Origin: Corbicula japonica
Taxonomy: Eukaryota; Mollusca; Bivalvia; Venerida; Cyrenidae
Length of the DNA: 64,000 bases
Assembly: GCA_038501625.1 (NCBI GenBank)
Contig: JAZAYU010000081.1
Location: 1,364,001-1,428,000, forward strand
Reading direction: 5' to 3'
The notes beneath the pieces were generated by a model, which saw only the letters and a list, made by a program, of their open reading frames with translations, was not told the DNA's origin and did no database searches. The position numbers were made by a program, and so were the translations under genes. Numbering within the stretch: the first letter of the stretch is position 1; each line of letters starts with the position of its first letter. Below are positions 22,121 to 32,997 of this stretch, piece after piece.

Positions 22121-24640
22121 AATTGTCAGCGCGTTGTTTCTCAAGTGTAGTAATCTCAGTAAATTGTTTCATAAGTGTAGTAATCTCAGCGAAATGTTTC
22201 ATAAGTGTAGTAATCTCAGCGAATTGTTTCATAAGTGTAGTAATCTCAGAGAATTGTTTAATAAGTGTAGTAATCTCAGCAAATTGTTTCATAAGTGTAG
22301 TAATCTCAGTTAATTGTTTCATAAGTGTAGTAATCTCAATGAATTGTTTCATAAGTGTAGTTATCTCAGCTAATTGTTTCAGAAGTGTAGTTATCTCAGC
22401 AAATTGTTTCACAAGTGTAGTAATCTCAGCAAATTGTTTCATTAGTGTAGCAACCTCAGCGAATTGTTTCACAAGTGTATTAATCTCAGAGAATTGTTTC
22501 ATAAGTGTAGTAATCTCAGAGAATTGTTTCACAAGTGAAGTAATCTCAGAGAATTGTTTCACAAGTGTAGTAATCTCAGCGAATTGTTTCATTAGTGTAG
22601 CAATCTCAGCGAATTGTTTCATAAGTGTATGAATCTCAGAGAATTGTTTCATAAGTGTAGTAATCTCAGCAAATTGTTTCATAAGTGTAGTAATCTCAAT
22701 GAATTGTTTCATAAGTGTAGTAATCTCAGCAAATTGTTTCAGAAGTGTAGTAATCTCAGAGAATTGTTTAATAAGTGTAGTAATCTCAGCAAATTGTTTC
22801 ATAAGTGTAGTAATCTCAGTTAATTGTTTCATAAGTGTAGTAATCTCAATGAATTGTTTCATAAGTGTAGTTATCTCAGCTAATTGTTTCAGAAGTGTAG
22901 TTATCTCAGCAAATTGTTTCACAAGTGTAGTAATCTCAGCAAATTGTTTCATTAGTGTAGCAACCTCAGCGAATTGTTTCACAAGTGTATTAATCTCAGA
23001 GAATTGTTTCATAAGTGTAGTAATCTCAGAGAATTGTTTCACAAGTGAAGTAATCTCAGAGAATTGTTTCACAAGTGTAGTAATCTCAGCGAATTGTTTC
23101 ATTAGTGTAGCAATCTCAGCGAATTGTTTCATAAGTGTATGAATCTCAGAGAATTGTTTCATAAGTGTAGTAATCTCAGCAAATTGTTTCATAAGTGTAG
23201 TAATCTCAATGAATTGTTTCATAAGTGTAGTAATCTCAGCGAATTGTTTCAGAAGTGTAGTAATCTCAGAGAATTGTTTCATAAGTGTAGTAATCTCAGC
23301 GAATTGTTTCACAAGTGTAGTAATCTCAGCGAATTGTTTCATAAGTGTATTAATCTCAGAGAATTGTTTCATAAGTGTAGTAATCTCAGCGAAATGTTTC
23401 ATAAGTGTAGTAATCTCAGCGAATTGTTTCATAAGTGTAGTAATCTCAGCGAATTGTTTCACAAGTGAAGTAATCTCAGCGAATTGTTTTACAAGTGTAG
23501 TAATCTCAGCAAATTTTTTTTATAAGTGTAGTTATCTCAGAGAATTGTTTCATAAGTGTAGTAATCTCAGCGAACTGTTTCATAAGTGTAGTAATCTCAG
23601 CAAATTGTTTCATAAGTGTAGTGATCTCAATGAATTGTTTCGTAAGTGTATTAATCTCAGCAAATTGTTTCATTAGTGTAGCAATCTCAGCGAATTGTTT
23701 CATAAGTGTATGAATCTCAGAGAATTGTTTCATAAGTGTAGTAATCTCAGCAAATTGTTTCATAAGTGTAGTAATCTCAATGAATTGTTTCATAAGTGTA
23801 GTAATCTCAGCGAAATGTTTCAGAAGTGTAGTAATCTCAGCAAATTGTTTCATAAGTGTAGTAATATCAATGAATTGTTTCTCAGAGAATTGTTTCATAA
23901 GTGTAGTAATCTCAGCGAACTGTTTCATAAGTGTAGTAATCTCAGCAAATTGTTTCATAAGTGTAGTGATCTCAATGAATTGTTTCGTAAGTGTATTAAT
24001 CTCAGCAAATTGTTTCATTAGTGTAGCAATCTCAGCGAATTGTTTCATAAGTGTATTAATCTCAGCGATTTGTTTCATAAGTGTAGTAATCTCAGCAAAT
24101 TGTTTCATAAGTGTAGTAATCTCAGCAAATTGTTTCATAAGTGTAGTAATCTCAGCGAATTGTTTCACAAGTGTAGTAATCTCTGGGAATTTTTTTTTAT
24201 AAGTGTAGTAATCTCAGAGAATTGTTTCATAAGTGTAGTAATCTCAGCGAAATTTTTTTTATAAGTGTAGTAATCTCAGAGAATTGTTTCATAAGTGCAG
24301 TAATCTCAGCGAATTGTTTCACAAGTGTAGTAATCTCAGCGAATTTTTTTTTATAAGTGTAGTAATCTCAGCGAATTGTTTCATAAGTGTAGTAATCTCA
24401 GAGAATTGTTTCATAAGTGTAGTAATCTCAGCGAATTGTTTCACAAGTGTAGTAATCTCAGCGATTTTTTTTTTATAAGTGTAGTAATCTCAGAGAATTG
24501 TTTCATAAGTGTAGTAATCTCAGCAAATTGTTTTGTAAGTGTAGTAATCTCAGAGAATTGTTTCATAAGTGTAGTAATCTCAGCAAATTGTTTTGTAACT
24601 GTAGTAATCTCAGCGAATTGTCTCCTTAAAGTAGCAATTT
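22121..24640 (-). repeat. 30-bp minisatellite, about 84 units, in vinculin intron 11
   Basis: The unit (minus sense) encodes KQFAEITTLM in one frame; because 30 is divisible by 3, long stop-free frames arise on both strands (up to 529 codons). Units vary at a few positions (KQFSE, KQFIE, KQLTE, KQFID). Larger duplications are visible: 510-bp (17 units) copies at 22250-22640 and 22760-23150, and a 345-bp copy joining half units near 23880. Units nearest exon 11 often carry T8-T10 runs (23511, 24188, 24250, 24345, 24465). The array ends 65 bp from the exon 11 donor, and its unit resembles that exon. It abuts a family A fragment on the left. No splice sites show it to be coding. Confidence 0.97.
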
Positions 24641-24704
24641 GATAAACAAAAGCTTTTTAGTAGCTAGAATAATTTGCAGTTAAACATTTTTTACACGACC
24701 TTAC

Positions 24705-24867
24705 CAAGTGGGACGACAGACGCCTCTGTGAGTTGTTTTAATGGTGTAGTGATATCTATGAAGTCCTCAGCAACTTGATTCACCAATGCTTCCTGTATCT
24801 TTGACTTCAAAGCATGAAGTTTCTCCGACAAGTGTCGAGCAATCGCTTTCGCTTGTGGGGAGTTGCC
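24705..24867 (-). CDS. VCL: vinculin exon 11 (end of second repeat)
   Basis: Residues 456-509 plus one base: GNSPQAKAIARHLSEKLHAL, KSKIQEALVNQVAEDF and IDITTPLKQLTEASVVPL. Vertebrate counterpart: [20 protein letters not shown] and VFSDTTTPIKLLAVAA. Acceptor TTACAG, donor GTAAGG, exit phase 1. The part encoding FIDITTPLKQLTE (about 24724-24762) closely resembles the unit of the 30-bp minisatellite that begins 65 bp beyond the donor. Confidence 0.96.
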
Positions 24868-25202
24868 CTGTAACAAGGCAGAAGGAATTTATAAATCTGC
24901 AGGCATCTGACAAGGCATTACTGCAGACAAATATTAAGTCATAAATAAGAACTATTTTACAGTTATTCCAATCATTTAAGTTTGTTAGTTTAATCATCTT
25001 AAATTTTTTATGCTATGGAACATGGCAACTTTGCTATGCATTTCAATTATAATTCAAATGTTTGTGGGGCAAGAAATTGTAATTTTATTTCCTATTCTCC
25101 TAATTATGTAATAATTATTAAATATATTTGCCATGTTCACTAGGTTGCTAATCAATACTGCACTTGACTTTGCAATATTGCATTAACCCTTTTCTCCATA
25201 TA

Positions 25203-26000
25203 CGAGGAATGATCAAAAACCAAACTGGGGCTGTCAATTAAACAATTTTCAACCTTTCATAATTGTTATATATCACACTAAATCAGAAAGCAATACCTAT
25301 ACAGTGATGCTATGTTTTATCTGATAATTAAAAAAACTTGTCGGTAACAGCAAAAATAACAACTATGGTAACGCATACCCGGTGCAATGCATAAATTTGC
25401 ATTGCTTAAAGGTGCTTTATGATAAATTTATTTTACAATATGGTAAAAAAAATGATTTCAGAACACACTAAAACGTCATGCATCATGTCTGAGTCTTTGT
25501 CAGAAAAAAAAAGTCATTTAAAACAAATTTGCCATTGCAGTCGCAATTGAAACATCACTTGTAATAGTAAGATTTGGGCGAGAAATGGTGTCCTTAGAAT
25601 GTCTCGAGATTCGAGCAATAATAAAATTTGTCAAGATGAAGGAAAAAACACTGTCTAAAGCATACAATTGGATAACAGCCATCAAGGTTCAGTAAGCTGC
25701 ATCAAAGTTTTAATTGGCAAACAGTATTCAGAGCAAGGAACAGAGAGATTGAGAATAAGGGAGAGACAGAAAGAAGAAAATTACAGGGACGTTGGTGATA
25801 TTAATTGCTGGACGTTGGAAAAAGACAGGTGATTGACTTTGCGAAAATTATTAATGATGTTCGACATACCGGTATGGGAAAAGTGTTGTGTTCTAAGAGT
25901 GCTAATTTGTTAAATTTACCCAAACGTTTTTGTCAATATTAAATTGACTTCTTCAGGGGTATAATGATAATTAAAATCAACACGTAGTTATGCTACGATA
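25203..26000 (+). pseudogene. decayed mariner-like transposase remnant
   Basis: At 25585 a frame reads MVSLECLEIRAIIKFVKMKE then KTLSKAYNWITAIKVQ and stop; EIRAIIKF resembles the N terminus of mariner transposases. Upstream, TACGAGGAATGATCAAAA (25201) looks like a mariner end and joins a family A fragment (TTAACCCTTTTCTCCATA, 25184) at a TA. The far end was not found, so the right limit is approximate. Family assignment is tentative. Confidence 0.4.
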
Positions 26001-26569
26001 TTAAAGCGTTGAACCTATCAGATTAGTTAATTAATCAGGTTATAATGTTTCATCTAATCAGATGGAAGTGGGTATATAAATAGAATAAATGCTGACCGGA
26101 TTTAAAATCTCTTGGAAGTGTACTTTATGGCTGGGGGGGCTTGGTAAGGGATTAATACAGCAGAGGCACGAAATGGGATTTATCAATGATACATTATAGA
26201 GATAAAATTGTCAGTGATTTTGTCATCTTGATAATTATATATGACTCAATATACCCTATATATTTAGGCAGTGGATCCAAAGACATCATCGATGTATGGA
26301 ACACACAGGCATACTTCGTTCCATAAAAGTCTATTCGCTTGTGACATTGTTAACATCAAAATTTAATATTTTATTGTACGCTGGATCACTATACCTGTAC
26401 ATGCCATTAACAGAATAACTGTAATTTGTTTATTTTTGTTGATTTTTTGTATCATGTATTGGATAGATTCCGCTTTATGTTCAGTGTATTTTTATGTAAA
26501 TGCATTTAACAGGTTAAGAATTGTCTATCTAGTCCAGTTTACTTTTGATCATCCCTCGCATACATGTTT

Positions 26570-26782
26570 TTTTAATGTTCGATCAGTGTTATATCCAGAT
26601 TATTTGGCACATCCCTGCCTTAAGATCTGGATCTACACTGGTTGCATCTTGGTCAAAAATAACCTAAGAAATCATAAAGCTAACAGTGTATATCCTGATG
26701 AGACTGCACAGAAGTGCCAACAGATATGGATCTACACTGTTTGCTGGGGTATCAGTGACATCTCATGGATTTAAGGGTTACA
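26570..26782 (+). mobile_element. family A MITE
   Basis: Two diverged hairpins around TTGGTCAAAAATAACCTAAG. The right end lies 17 bp from the exon 10 donor. Confidence 0.83.
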
Positions 26783-26798
26783 AAACACATCTCCTTAC

Positions 26799-26944
26799 CT
26801 GTCCCTTGGCAATGAGGTCTGATAGTTGGTTAGTGAGTATTTCAGTCTCGTCACACAGTCGTAGCAAGTCCGATCTCTGTGGCCCAGTACAAGATGCTGC
26901 CACCCTACGACCATCAGCTACCACCATTCTTGTTGCTTGTTCAC
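26799..26944 (-). CDS. VCL: vinculin exon 10 (second central repeat)
   Basis: Completes Gly407 and encodes residues 408-455: EQATRMVVADGRRVAASCTG, PQRSDLLRLCDETEILTNQL and SDLIAKGQ. It corresponds to the body of vertebrate repeat 3 ([40 protein letters not shown]). No long minus-strand open frame covers the exon alone. It is recognised by homology, the AACAG acceptor and the GTAAGG donor. Exit phase is 0. Confidence 0.93.
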
Positions 26945-27235
26945 CTGTTATTACGAGTATAAATGCAAGATTGGTTTGTTTTCAGTGATGCTAAAAATAT
27001 TCATCACTAGCAGACAATACAACTTCAGAATACTTTTGAGTGTAGATATAAAATATAAACTTTCAACCATTTGAACACATAGTAACATTCAATTAATTTA
27101 AGGGCTTTCGTGTATATACCATTAAAACTTACATTCACTCTCTTCTTAGCCTGGAAACTTGATATATATTTCTGGTGTTATGCTTAAGATTTTCTTTAAC
27201 CAAGCAGAAATTCTGTGTAAATTATCAAATCTAAC

Positions 27236-27428
27236 CTAGCCCTCTGTCATCCATTGCTGGATTTAGCAGCCATCTTTGGGCCTGGTCAACCTTGCCCTCA
27301 ACAGTAGGGGCTGGTTTCCGGATCCCACTTCTCTCTGTGTTCATGATACCGGCACCAGTCAGGGACTGTAACTCTTTCAACTTCTGTTGCATCTCTCGAG
27401 CTAGAGACATGGCCTGGGGACTGTTACC
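27236..27428 (-). CDS. VCL: vinculin exon 9 (repeat boundary)
   Basis: Residues 343-406 plus one base. GNSPQAMSLAREMQQKLKEL finishes the first repeat. TVEGKVDQAQRWLLNPAMDD and RGL start the second, matching vertebrate [24 protein letters not shown] (start of repeat 3). Between them is a less conserved basic stretch with KPAPTVEG. Both repeat edges sit in one exon, so an intervening third repeat cannot have been missed in an intron here. Acceptor TTTCAG, donor GTTAGA, exit phase 1. Confidence 0.95.
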
Positions 27429-27982
27429 CTGAAATAATATAATGGTATTTAACTCAAATGAACGCAACCACCTTAAAATAATGTTTGTTTCTGTTTCCTC
27501 AATCACATAAAGCTAAAAATACAAATATTGAAATTAAACAGCTTCAAACAGGCGGAAAGCCAAATTTTTTTCTCAGGCTAATGCAAGGTGACTGCTACAA
27601 TATGATACTGTAAGCCAACTGAACTAAATCAACACCCAAGCTGTTTTACTAGGTTACTAGGTGAAAGTTAACTTGAACTAGTAAAATTCAGCTGGGCTAC
27701 ACTCTTCTAAAATAAAAATCAATATACACTTTAGAATTAAAATTTCAGATTTTAGCTCATAAAGAGGTTGAAATGTAAAATCATTTGGTACGCAATTAGA
27801 AAGCTGAAAAAAGGTTACTATGCCTATTGCTTAGTTTACTTCCACACTCAAGATTGCGGACAGATTTGATAGCACATTCAACACGGATGACATATCTGAT
27901 AGCAAACTGATTTCAGGAATCTGCCTTTTTATCAAGATGTGAACAAACATCAATAATTTGTGTTTAATGAGCTTCAGTTTAC

Positions 27983-28131
27983 CTTGCCCTGCTGTCTTAG
28001 CTCATTTAGAGCCTGACTCATGGACTCTAGGTTACTGACAGACTTCAGGATTCTGTCTCTGTCCTCAGGATTGGTGCAGCATTCAGCAATACGCCGAGCA
28101 TCTTCCAGGATCTGACGCAATGATTTGTCAC
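27983..28131 (-). CDS. VCL: vinculin exon 8 (first central repeat)
   Basis: Completes Gly293 and encodes residues 294-342: DKSLRQILEDARRIAECC, TNPEDRDRILKSVSNLES and ALNELRQQGK. The closest vertebrate relative is the second repeat ([25 protein letters not shown] and LADLRRQGKGDSP). Its 5' end joins smoothly to repeat-1-like residues of exon 7, so one repeat appears to take the place of two. Acceptor TTGTAG, donor GTAAAC, exit phase 0. Confidence 0.95.
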
Positions 28132-28221
28132 CTACAACATGGTAAATATAAGAAAGTAAGTCACAGCTTTATTAAATTGTAAATAAGGGATGTATCAATA
28201 GTACAGGTATAACAATAAAAT

Positions 28222-28434
28222 CCTTGAGATATGGCTGTTATCAATGGGCAAACATTGTTGATCCAGATCAGACGGCACATCTCAGCCATCTGATCATGTT
28301 CAACACAGTTCACTTAATGATTCATTTGGTTATTTTTGGACAAGAAGTGAACAGTATAGATCCTGGTAGATGGCACAAATGAATCTACAATGTTCACCCA
28401 GCAATACAAGTCATAGATAGGAATAAAGGTTAAG
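28222..28434 (-). mobile_element. family A MITE
   Basis: Reversed spacer (GGTTATTTTTGGACAAG). The second hairpin has an internal deletion. It is 90 bp from exon 8's acceptor. Confidence 0.82.
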
Positions 28435-29267
28435 CCACTCATAAAGGGAATAATAAAGTTTTGCATCAGATATTACTTTCAGATTAAACCGGTGAATTCC
28501 TTATACACAACTATTAAACTGGTAATAATTAACTGACAATTATGCAGTGCTTATATTGACTGGCTGCAACATAAATAATCATGGGCTTAGAGCATGAACA
28601 CTGTTAAAGCAATACATTTTCTACTAAATTTTTGCAAGTTTTGCTCTAACCGGATGACAATGAGTATGTGGCATTTTTTTTTTTCCTGGAAATTAGATCC
28701 TAACTACTCTTAGAGTAATCTACTCTTTTGGTTTTTTTTATCTGTCGAATTTAAATGTCTGCCACAGACATTAATTAATATACTCCAGAATTTCTCAATT
28801 TTTTATGTTTAATTTTCAGGGCATTTTCAACTTAGGCAAATGTGTGAATTCAAGTCCTCTGCAAAGTCAAGGTGTAATTTATCGGTAAATTGTGTTGAAT
28901 TGCAGGTGCTAAATATGTTAGTGACAGCAATGCTTGAAATCTTTGAAATTACAAATTAAAACTATGCATGATAGAATCAGTATTTTTATTATCAGTTGTT
29001 AATAAGAGTGAGAATCACAATGCCTCATGCTGACTTAAAACATCTGAATTTTTTTTTCATAATTATTGTTATGAACATTTTAATCATTTAATTTAATCCA
29101 GTATTAGCACTTCATCATATTTGTTATTCATAACAAAATATTGTAAAGTATTTGAGAAAACGAGCTTTTTAAAATGGCTGCAGAAACAACAGCTGTGATG
29201 ACAGGGCCAATCACTGCACTTTATTTCCACAACAAGTCATGGCAAATTGTGCATGTGTGTCAACAAC

Positions 29268-29610
29268 ATTTAACTATTTACTCCATAGACACAACTTTGT
29301 GTGGGTGAACAGTGTAGATCCAGATCAGCCAGCACACTGTGCTTTTTGATTCATTAGGCTATTTCTGACCAAGATGCGACAAGTGCCCAAGGTTATAAAA
29401 CTGAGCATGGAAACCAGTCTCAAATCTCAAGCATCTGATTGTCTGAAAGATGACCAGTTGCCATTTCAGCCAATCAGATGCTTGAGATTTGAGACTGGTT
29501 TCCAATCTCAGTTTTATAACCTTCAGCCCAGATGGCAATGATGTGCCAGCTGATCTGGTTCTACATTGGTTGCACATGCAAAAAATATGTATACAAGGAG
29601 TCAAGGGTTT
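29268..29610 (-). mobile_element. family A MITE split by a family B MITE
   Basis: Outer parts 29268-29380 and 29530-29610. The family B insert falls in the second hairpin after GATGCGACAAGTGC. Confidence 0.86.
29381..29529 (+). mobile_element. family B palindromic MITE inside family A
   Basis: GCCCAAGGTTATAAAACTGA to TCAGTTTTATAACCTTCAGC. The arms are nearly perfect complements. Confidence 0.9.
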
Positions 29611-29833
29611 CATTTTAAGAACCAGTTTCAATCAGTCTGTTTGTCAACTGAAACATCCATCAAGGGTTGTATACTTTTCAACACTTATAATTTCCAGTCA
29701 TCAGCCATTACAGCTGGATTTATTGCTAAGTTTCTGAATGAGTACTTTTCACGCTGGTTTTATTTGGCATTAAATAGATTATTGAAGTGTTAACAATTGC
29801 CACTACTACTCATTTAAGAGAGTCTATTAATAT

Positions 29834-30593
29834 TAGGGATGGGAACGAGTAATCGAGTACTCAGGTACTCGATTAATGTCCGAGTACCCGTGTAGTTCAT
29901 AAAGTATTCGAGTAACCGATTTAAAATCTAAACAAAAAAATCAACCAATTTTTATAAGTTGCCTTTATGGAATCTTACAAATCGCCGACTGACAGTTAAT
30001 TGTCAACACCTCGCACCTGGTTTCGAATAAACAAGATGACACTAAGGGGCACAAATATCTGATAATTGGCGCCCAACCGACGTTATTGTTTGATGCCATA
30101 ACACAGACAATTTGCAATCATGAAAATTAGCACCTGAATATTTTAAGCACGACTCTTCTCTCGTCGGCGTTTTATTTGATTTTTTTTATTGAGTAATTAA
30201 ATAAAAATGCGAATGTTGTTTGTAAGTTTGCAAAACTGAAATAAAATCTAATTGGAGAACATACACTATTTTCACGATGTGTACATTTTTCGGTGATGTT
30301 CTAGTTTGTGACACGGGCTAATTAATGATTGTTTAGTTAAATGTTTTCAACGTTGATAATCGAAATGTAAATATCATTAAGGTATTTTTGTTTCCTTTAA
30401 ATGTATTGTGTATCTTCTTGAGTGATCGATAATGACAGGCCGTCTGGCATGATCATACCCAGTATGATCGTTAAATTATGGAAGCTGATATTTCCTCTTG
30501 CCTGAAAGAAAGGTTTTGAGTACCCGAGTACTCGATCGGAACAAGATCCGAGTACCTGAGTAACAATTTTGCTACTCGTTCCCATCCCTAATA
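29834..30593. mobile_element. 760-bp hAT-like MITE with GGGATGGGAACGAG termini
   Basis: The left terminus TAGGGATGGGAACGAGTA is inverted at the right end (CTCGTTCCCATCCCTA). Inner ends also carry mirrored AGTACTCGAT/ATCGAGTACT blocks. No coding capacity. Assignment to hAT is from the terminal sequence style; a clean 8-bp target duplication was not seen. Confidence 0.75.
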
Positions 30594-30639
30594 ATATCTT
30601 AAGTAATGTAAAAGTACCCCATCCTCATCATATAAGCCT

Positions 30640-30868
30640 TTATTCCATGGGACATGGCTGTTATCTACCAGTGTAGATCCAGATCAGCCTGCACATCAGT
30701 GCTATCTGATCATGATCTACACTGTGTGCTTAAATTCATTTAGATTTTTTCTGAACAAGAAGTGACCAAGTAAGATACAGATCAGATGGCATGGCTGTGC
30801 CAGCATATTTGGATTTACACTGGTCCCATACTCTATAAAACCTATAAATATGGAGTCATGGAATAATG
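30640..30868 (-). mobile_element. family A MITE
   Basis: Full-length but diverged, ending TATGGAGTCATGG. It lies about 45 bp right of the hAT-like MITE. Confidence 0.83.
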
Positions 30869-31228
30869 AATAATAGCAAAACTGATTACATGAAAATTAT
30901 CCAGTTTGAAAAACACAAAAAATGGGATAATAAAAGTGACTTCTTGAAGAATTGTGAAGGTAAACTGAAAGGAAGACAAAACAATAATTGATGTTATCAG
31001 TTTAACTTGAGTGAATCCAAATAATATGGCATACTTTGGCTTGGGCAGGGTAAACACTTGGATTATATTAACATCTGGGACTTCGGAGATACAAACCTGT
31101 CAATACTTTATTTTCCACAACTGTACCTATGAAATGCACATAAACCACTTCTATTGAAATATTTACAATGAAATCACAATAGAGGGAAGGAGGTAAAGAA
31201 ATATTCCTGTAGACAATCAGCCACAAGA

Positions 31229-31352
31229 CTTTACTCCATATATACAGGTTTTATTGCATGTGCAAACAGTGTGGATCCAGAACAGCTAGCACATCCATTC
31301 TACACTGTTTTCCTACATGTGATAAAAGGTGTATAAATAGTGTAAAGGGGTA
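31229..31352 (-). mobile_element. family A MITE, one hairpin deleted
   Basis: The outer ends (CTTTACTCCATATATACAGG and TGTAAAGGGGTAAA) flank a single shortened hairpin; the spacer is gone. Confidence 0.8.
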
Positions 31353-31435
31353 AATATTGCAATTCAATTTCCAAATGCAAACTGGTGTTGTAACCAAGTC
31401 ACAAGGATTCCATGCAGCATATATTCCATGCAACT

Positions 31436-31562
31436 GGGCCCAAGATCATAAAACTAAATATGGAGACCATTCTCAAATCTCAAGCAACTTTTCAACCTTT
31501 CAGCCAATCAGATGCTTGAGATTTGAGACTGGTCTCCATTCTTAGTTTTTTATACTGGAGCC
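31436..31562 (+). mobile_element. family B palindromic MITE
   Basis: GGGCCCAAGATCATAAAACT to TTTTTTATACTGGAGCCC, with part of the centre deleted. Confidence 0.85.
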
Positions 31563-31849
31563 CAGTAATTGTTCTAGCTACCACAAGACTCGATTCCTTA
31601 AGCTTCAAAAATTGTTGCAATAATAATAATAAAACATCTCATCAGAAAATCAGACAAAAATGTTTAAAATGCTGCTGGGAATCTCATTAAAACATTTTGT
31701 CTGCATGAAATCAACCAATCCTAAACAGGTTAACAGCAATGACTGATTTCAAAATCAGGCTGTGTTCATTCCTCCAAAGCCTTTTTCTGTATCTATAGAC
31801 AATAATTTTTAGACAGGTGGCCTGTGACATTCTACACATTTTAAATCTG

Positions 31850-31957
31850 TGCCCAAGGTTATAAAACTGAGCATGGAAACCAGTCTCAAATCTCAAGCAT
31901 CTGATTGGCTGAAATGGTGACCAGTTTCCAAACTCAGTTTTATAACCTTCAACCCTG
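31850..31957 (+). mobile_element. family B MITE, right arm shortened
   Basis: Complete left arm, then GGTGACCAGTTTCCAAACTC, which skips the matching CAATCAGATGC part. Confidence 0.82.
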
Positions 31958-32032
31958 GAAAATCTATCAATTCCTTGTTTAACTCATTTATGTCTTAATT
32001 GAAGTGAGGTCAACAGGTTGAAGACAGGCACT

Positions 32033-32172
32033 TTGCCCAAAATCATAATACTGAAACTTGAGAACTGTGTTAATTCTCAAGCCTATGACTGGCTGAAATA
32101 AAGACTCCACTGAGCCAGTCAGGTGCTTGAGATTAGAGAGTAGTCTCCAATCACAGTTTTATGTTCCTAGGT
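32033..32172 (+). mobile_element. family B MITE, diverged
   Basis: GCCCAAAATCATAATACTGA to CAGTTTTATGTTCCTAGG. The end lies ~170 bp from exon 7. Confidence 0.78.
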
Positions 32173-32344
32173 TCTAATTTATTTGACAATAAATTAAGCA
32201 ATGATTGGCGAAATCTGTATCTTCTAAAAATGTTTACAAAGAAAACAATCATCTAGTTTAGAGTTTATAATACGTCAGAAGAAAACAAAACAAACAAAAC
32301 GCTTTAATAAAAAACATGCTAAAAAAACTTCTGTATGGACTGAC

Positions 32345-32417
32345 CTGAGCTACCGACCAATGCTGAGGGATCTGCCAACCAGTCGTGAGCCAGCTTTAAC
32401 TTCTGTTCTATTGCACT
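32345..32417 (-). CDS. VCL: vinculin exon 7 (start of first central repeat)
   Basis: Residues 269-292 plus one base: SAIEQKLKLAHDWLADPSAL then VGSS. It aligns with the start of a vertebrate vinculin repeat (KLNQAKGWLRDPSA). Short exon (73 nt). Acceptor TTGTAG, donor GTCAGT, exit phase 1. It opens the first of only two central repeats. Confidence 0.93.
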
Positions 32418-32997
32418 CTACAACACATATATACTTAGTCTACCAGTTTGTCAAGTAATTACAATTCTAGGAACAACACTTAAGTATTCCTGGTTGCATC
32501 AGGTTGGTAAATTAAAATGACCTGGAAATTGTTCCCATTTCCCATTTATGTGTAAAAGTTTCATACGAGGCATGTCACAGGTAAAGCCCTGTCTTCCCAA
32601 CGCTGACATCAATCCTTCAAATGATGTCATAATGTTGAGCACACAACATGGCTTATTATGCATTTCATAGTAAAAAACACATTTAATGAGCAAAATGTTA
32701 AGAAACTCCTTTAATAAAAATGAGCAAATAATAGATAATTTTAAGTTCTTTACAAATATAGTAACAACTAAAATGTCAAAAAGTATCACCTCAGACAATT
32801 TTTGTCATTATGTGCCCCTAATAGATTGGATAACATTTGCATTAAGTAAAGTGTCTGAAAAACAATCAGGATACAAGAGCACATAACACACCATGAGTGA
32901 ATAGAAACAGAGTAACAGGTAATTAAATTTTTAACACTCAGTTTTAAGGTTCTTGAAACAAAGCATATTTCCAAATTGTTTCTTATTTATATCTACA

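Noticed and set aside
21873..23462. A 529-codon minus-strand open frame of decapeptide repeats
   Set aside because: It is the 30-bp minisatellite. A period divisible by three keeps frames open on both strands, it starts and ends arbitrarily within or beside the array, and no splice sites or conserved domain support it.
22121..24640. CRISPR-like array
   Set aside because: Units are contiguous with no unique spacers, and the genome is eukaryotic.
27236..28131. A missed third vinculin repeat
   Set aside because: Exons 8 and 9 join in phase within one repeat, and exon 9 runs directly into the next repeat, leaving no room for another.
32499..32798. 99-codon minus-strand frame beside exon 7
   Set aside because: No homology, AT-rich composition and no phase-compatible splice edges; it looks like a chance frame in the intron.
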